Source of the DNA: Skeletonema tropicum
Lineage: Eukaryota > Bacillariophyta > Thalassiosirophyceae > Thalassiosirales > Thalassiosiraceae
Length of the DNA stretch: 64,000 nucleotides
Reading direction: 5' to 3'
Assembly: GCA_037178625.1 (NCBI GenBank)
Contig: CM074145.1
Coordinates: 310,001 to 374,000, forward strand
Made by a program: the position numbers and the translations under genes. This document shows positions 59,601 through 64,000 of the stretch, piece by piece (the first letter of the stretch is position 1; each line of letters starts with the position of its first letter). The notes below the pieces were generated by a model. It had not been told where the DNA came from and did not search any database. It saw only the letters and a list, made by a program, of their open reading frames with translations.

Positions 59601-62600
59601 GATGGTTGTGCACTTGGTTCAGAAGAAGGAGCACTAGACAACGATGGATTCAATGACGGAGTCGAAGATGGTTGTCCACTTGGCTCTGATGAAGGAGACG
59701 TAGATAGTGATGGATTCAACGAGGGAGCCGAAGATGGTTGTGCACTTGGTTCAGAAGAAGGAGCACTAGACAACGATGGATTCAATGACGGAGTCGAAGA
59801 TGGTTGTCCACTTGGCTCTGATGAAGGAGACGTAGATAGTGATGGATTCAACGAGGGAGCCGAAGATGGTTGTGCACTTGGTTCAGAAGAAGGAGCACTA
59901 GACAACGATGGATTCAATGACGGAGTCGAAGATGGTTGTCCACTTGGCTCTGATGAAGGAGACGTAGATAGTGATGGATTCAACGAGGGAGCCGAAGATG
60001 GTTGTGCACTTGGTTCAGAAGAAGGAGCACTAGACAACGATGGATTCAATGACGGAGTCGAAGATGGTTGTCCACTTGGCTCTGATGAAGGAGACGTAGA
60101 TAGTGATGGATTCAACGAGGGAGCCGAAGATGGTTGTGCACTTGGTTCAGAAGAAGGAGCACTAGACAACGATGGATTCAATGACGGAGTCGAAGATGGT
60201 TGTCCACTTGGCTCTGATGAAGGAGACGTAGATAGTGATGGATTCAACGAGGGAGCCGAAGATGGTTGTGCACTTGGTTCAGAAGAAGGAGCACTAGACA
60301 ACGATGGATTCAATGACGGAGTCGAAGATGGTTGTCCACTTGGCTCTGATGAAGGAGACGTAGATAGTGATGGATTCAACGAGGGAGCCGAAGATGGTTG
60401 TGCACTTGGTTCAGAAGAAGGAGCACTAGACAACGATGGATTCAATGACGGAGTCGAAGATGGTTGTCCACTTGGCTCTGATGAAGGAGACGTAGATAGT
60501 GATGGATTCAACGAGGGAGCCGAAGATGGTTGTGCACTTGGTTCAGAAGAAGGAGCACTAGACAACGATGGATTCAATGACGGAGTCGAAGATGGTTGTC
60601 CACTTGGCTCTGATGAAGGAGACGTAGATAGTGATGGATTCAACGAGGGAGCCGAAGATGGTTGTGCACTTGGTTCAGAAGAAGGAGCACTAGACAACGA
60701 TGGATTCAATGACGGAGTCGAAGATGGTTGTCCACTTGGCTCTGATGAAGGAGACGTAGATAGTGATGGATTCAACGAGGGAGCCGAAGATGGTTGTGCA
60801 CTTGGTTCAGAAGAAGGAGCACTAGACAACGATGGATTCAATGACGGAGTCGAAGATGGTTGTCCACTTGGCTCTGATGAAGGAGACGTAGATAGTGATG
60901 GATTCAACGAGGGAGCCGAAGATGGTTGTGCACTTGGTTCAGAAGAAGGAGCACTAGACAACGATGGATTCAATGACGGAGTCGAAGATGGTTGTCCACT
61001 TGGCTCTGATGAAGGAGACGTAGATAGTGATGGATTCAACGAGGGAGCCGAAGATGGTTGTGCACTTGGTTCAGAAGAAGGAGCACTAGACAACGATGGA
61101 TTCAATGACGGAGTCGAAGATGGTTGTCCACTTGGCTCTGATGAAGGAGACGTAGATAGTGATGGATTCAACGAGGGAGCCGAAGATGGTTGTGCACTTG
61201 GATCTGATGAAGGAGCACTAGACAACGATGGATTCAATGACGGAGTCGAAGATGGTTGTCCACTTGGCTCTGATGAAGGAGACGTAGATAGTGATGGATT
61301 CAACGAGGGAGCCGAAGATGGTTGTGCACTTGGTTCAGAAGAAGGAGCACTAGACAACGATGGATTCAATGACGGAGTCGAAGATGGTTGTCCACTTGGC
61401 TCTGATGAAGGAGACGTAGATAGTGATGGATTCAACGAGGGAGCCGAAGATGGTTGTGCACTTGGTTCAGAAGAAGGAGCACTAGACAACGATGGATTCA
61501 ATGACGGAGTCGAAGATGGTTGTCCACTTGGCTCTGATGAAGGAGACGTAGATAGTGATGGATTCAACGAGGGAGCCGAAGATGGTTGTGCACTTGGTTC
61601 AGAAGAAGGAGCACTAGACAACGATGGATTCAATGACGGAGTCGAAGATGGTTGTCCACTTGGCTCTGATGAAGGAGACGTAGATAGTGATGGATTCAAC
61701 GAGGGAGCCGAAGATGGTTGTGCACTTGGTTCAGAAGAAGGAGCACTAGACAACGATGGATTCAATGACGGAGTCGAAGATGGTTGTCCACTTGGCTCTG
61801 ATGAAGGAGACGTAGATAGTGATGGATTCAACGAGGGAGCCGAAGATGGTTGTGCACTTGGTTCAGAAGAAGGAGCACTAGACAACGATGGATTCAATGA
61901 CGGAGTCGAAGATGGTTGTCCACTTGGCTCTGATGAAGGAGACGTAGATAGTGATGGATTCAACGAGGGAGCCGAAGATGGTTGTGCACTTGGTTCAGAA
62001 GAAGGAGCACTAGACAACGATGGATTCAATGACGGAGTCGAAGATGGTTGTCCACTTGGCTCTGATGAAGGAGACGTAGATAGTGATGGATTCAACGAGG
62101 GAGCCGAAGATGGTTGTGCACTTGGTTCAGAAGAAGGAGCACTAGACAACGATGGATTCAATGACGGAGTCGAAGATGGTTGTCCACTTGGCTCTGATGA
62201 AGGAGACGTAGATAGTGATGGATTCAACGAGGGAGCCGAAGATGGTTGTGCACTTGGTTCAGAAGAAGGAGCACTAGACAACGATGGATTCAATGACGGA
62301 GTCGAAGATGGTTGTCCACTTGGCTCTGATGAAGGAGACGTAGATAGTGATGGATTCAACGAGGGAGCCGAAGATGGTTGTGCACTTGGTTCAGAAGAAG
62401 GAGCACTAGACAACGATGGATTCAATGACGGAGTCGAAGATGGTTGTCCACTTGGCTCTGATGAAGGAGACGTAGATAGTGATGGATTCAACGAGGGAGC
62501 CGAAGATGGTTGTGCACTTGGTTCAGAAGAAGGAGCACTAGACAACGATGGATTCAATGACGGAGTCGAAGATGGTTGTCCACTTGGCTCTGATGAAGGA

Positions 62601-64000
62601 GACGTAGTTACTGCAGTGGGAGTGGTAGGTGGAGACTCTGTAGGACAAATGGTTCCACAATACCTTCCTGGGATTGGGGATTGGTTACAAACTTTGGTTT
62701 GACATGAACAGCATTGTGCCAACTGATTTCCACTCCCTGCGCAGCTTGCCCCTGTGTTGGTTTCACAGAGGTCGCCATCAAGTGTACAATTTTGTATCGC
62801 ACATGTACTGGACGATGATTGTGGGCTAGCAGTTGGCCTAGGTGTTACTCGTGCAACAGTAGGAGGTGCAGTTATCGCAGTGGGAGTGATGGGCGGAGAC
62901 GTTACCCTGCTGGTAGGTGCAGGGGTTGGCAGCTGGTTTGGATCCACGACACAACTGGTTGGGTCTACATCAACTTGATCTTGGAACGAGCAGCTACAAA
63001 GATAAAAGTAGAAGGGAGGTTAGCATGCAGATGTTGACTCTAAAATTATTGACGGACAAAGACAATACCGACTTACTCTTTGTAATACCATGGTTGAGCA
63101 TTCTGATCTGCTTCATTGCTCTCAAAAAGTTGGTATCCCTTCAAAATGAAGTCTGGATTATGTTTCTCCTGGCCATACGCGTAACACAATCCAACATCAC
63201 AAGAGCAGGAAGTATGAATATCGACGAATGCATCTGCAGTGTTGCTATTCGAGACACACTCCGCCCATACCTTCCAGCTGGTAATGCCACTGTTGCTAGC
63301 TCCAGTGCAACCGCTGGGCCTTTCAACGTACCATCCATTGGGACATTTAGTTGAGTCGTTGTCATACTCAACAAGAAATTCATCCGCATTAGCAGTACAA
63401 CCACCTGACGGTGTGATAGTCACGTTCAAATCGTTGGTGCTGCTGCTGCGGCAATCACCAGTTAATGGTTGGATACAAATTGCATTCGTTTTTTTTGCCA
63501 CCGTTAGATAAATCACACCGATTATTTGCATCGCATGTACCACACAAGCAGTCATCCCCAGCGGACGGACATTGAGACTGTGAAACATTCCCACCACCCG
63601 CACCCGTACTCGCACTGGTAGGCGCTGGTGTCACCGCATTGGTAGGGGCTGGAGTTGTTGTTGAAGGACAGGTGTCACCACAATACCAAACACCTCTGCA
63701 CACTTTAGCTTCACATGAGCAGCATTCTGCGAGTACTGGGGTATTACTATTCGGATTCCCTTTGCATTCGTTGTCGTTTCTAGCTGTACAGAGGTCGCCA
63801 TTAAGCTTACAACCAGTCATTGCATTACAAGCCTGAAGAGTTCGATAAAAATCAGGAATCAAGATGTTTGAATCTACTGCCGGGTTCTGAACGGGGACGG
63901 GAACAACCTCCACAGCGATAGGCACAGGAGTAGCCTTATGACTTTTACCACCAACAATGACAGGCACTTCGACACAATCTTCTTCTTCTTCGGACATCAG
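56645..64000 (-). CDS. Giant secreted protein with Cys-rich modules and a P/S-rich repeat stalk (5' end beyond window; one homopolymer frameshift)
   Basis: Exon 63077-64000 (open to the window edge; the ATG at 63995-63997 may not be the start) is joined by an 83-bp GT-AG intron (gtaagt...ttgtag) to exon 56645-62993, reading YYKD|CSFQDQVDVDP. In order: a Cys-rich module (CNAMTGCKLNGDLC...LAECCSC...YCGDTCP), a Pro/Thr linker, a second Cys-rich domain, a module repeating the first type (CTLDGDLC...LAQCCSCQTKVC...YCGTICP), a PSS linker, about 43 copies of a 44-residue PSSEPSxQPSSxPSLNPS unit, and a basic tail ending NTRRFLR. A run of eight A (minus; 63489-63496) shifts the frame in exon 1; seven would keep it open, so a sequencing or assembly slip is likely. 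Such mucin-like P/S stalks fit a cell-surface or frustule-associated protein. The signal peptide is presumably beyond the window. Confidence 0.8.
56880..62605 (-). repeat. About 43 tandem copies of a 132-bp coding repeat
   Basis: The unit codes two 22-residue halves, PSSEPSGQPSSTPSLNPSL plus SSA, and PSSEPSAQPSSAPSLNPSL plus STS. Most copies are identical at DNA level. Variant units carrying a DEPSSDPS junction (gaaggctcatcagatggatt) occur near 57010, 57400, 58845 and 59365, and a hybrid unit occurs near 61200. This is a strongly homogenised array. Confidence 0.95.

Overview
This window looks like a nuclear chromosome segment of a diatom, probably a centric one; the genus is inference. The evidence is: short GT-AG introns (about 80-170 bp, one of 481 bp) in genes on both strands; a signal peptide followed by a diatom-type plastid cleavage context (CHA|FSTP) in the first gene; a stramenopile-type GCTN...GGVCxRHG zinc-finger repeat protein; an NTT-type nucleotide transporter; and very large secreted proteins built of P/S-rich PSSxPSxxPS repeats and Cys-rich modules. 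There is no operon structure.

Layout. 0-9 kb: a partial plastid-targeted protein (minus), a zinc-finger repeat gene with a decayed 3' end, and a coiled-coil gene (minus) whose start codon lies 7 bp from that of an oppositely directed 652-aa gene; a smaller paralogue of the coiled-coil gene lies at 8.2 kb. 9-24 kb is a conserved housekeeping block: a secreted or anchored protein, a chalcone-isomerase-like/NTT fusion, a cytochrome b5 domain protein, the vitamin B6 enzyme PdxS (PDX1), a 1325-aa low-complexity protein with a C-terminal MORN motif, and a METTL21-type methyltransferase. 25-31 kb: a secreted protein with Cys-rich modules and nine bulb-lectin-type modules, interrupted by three frameshifts.

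32-50 kb is repeat-rich: a 2H phosphoesterase, a 1.1 kb segmental duplication carrying the 3' part of an F-box-like gene, a degraded secreted-type pseudogene, three GT8-like glycosyltransferase copies (one intact, one with a single frameshift, one clear pseudogene), a foldback MITE just upstream of one copy, a VTT/DedA-family membrane protein, an FkbM-type methyltransferase and a satellite region. 50-64 kb: a secreted M14 zinc carboxypeptidase, a 3.25 kb inverted-repeat-bounded element with a broken and unrecognised internal gene (best candidate here for an undescribed mobile element), and the 3' part of a giant secreted protein with about 43 near-identical 132-bp repeats.

Functionally, 25-64 kb is enriched in secretory, cell-surface and wall-type products (lectin, glycosyltransferases, FkbM methyltransferase, carboxypeptidase, P/S-rich stalk proteins). 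The first half is mostly metabolic and transport genes. Single-base frameshifts are concentrated in the repetitive genes, while most single-copy genes are intact, so either pseudogenisation or poor consensus in repeats has to be considered for each of them.
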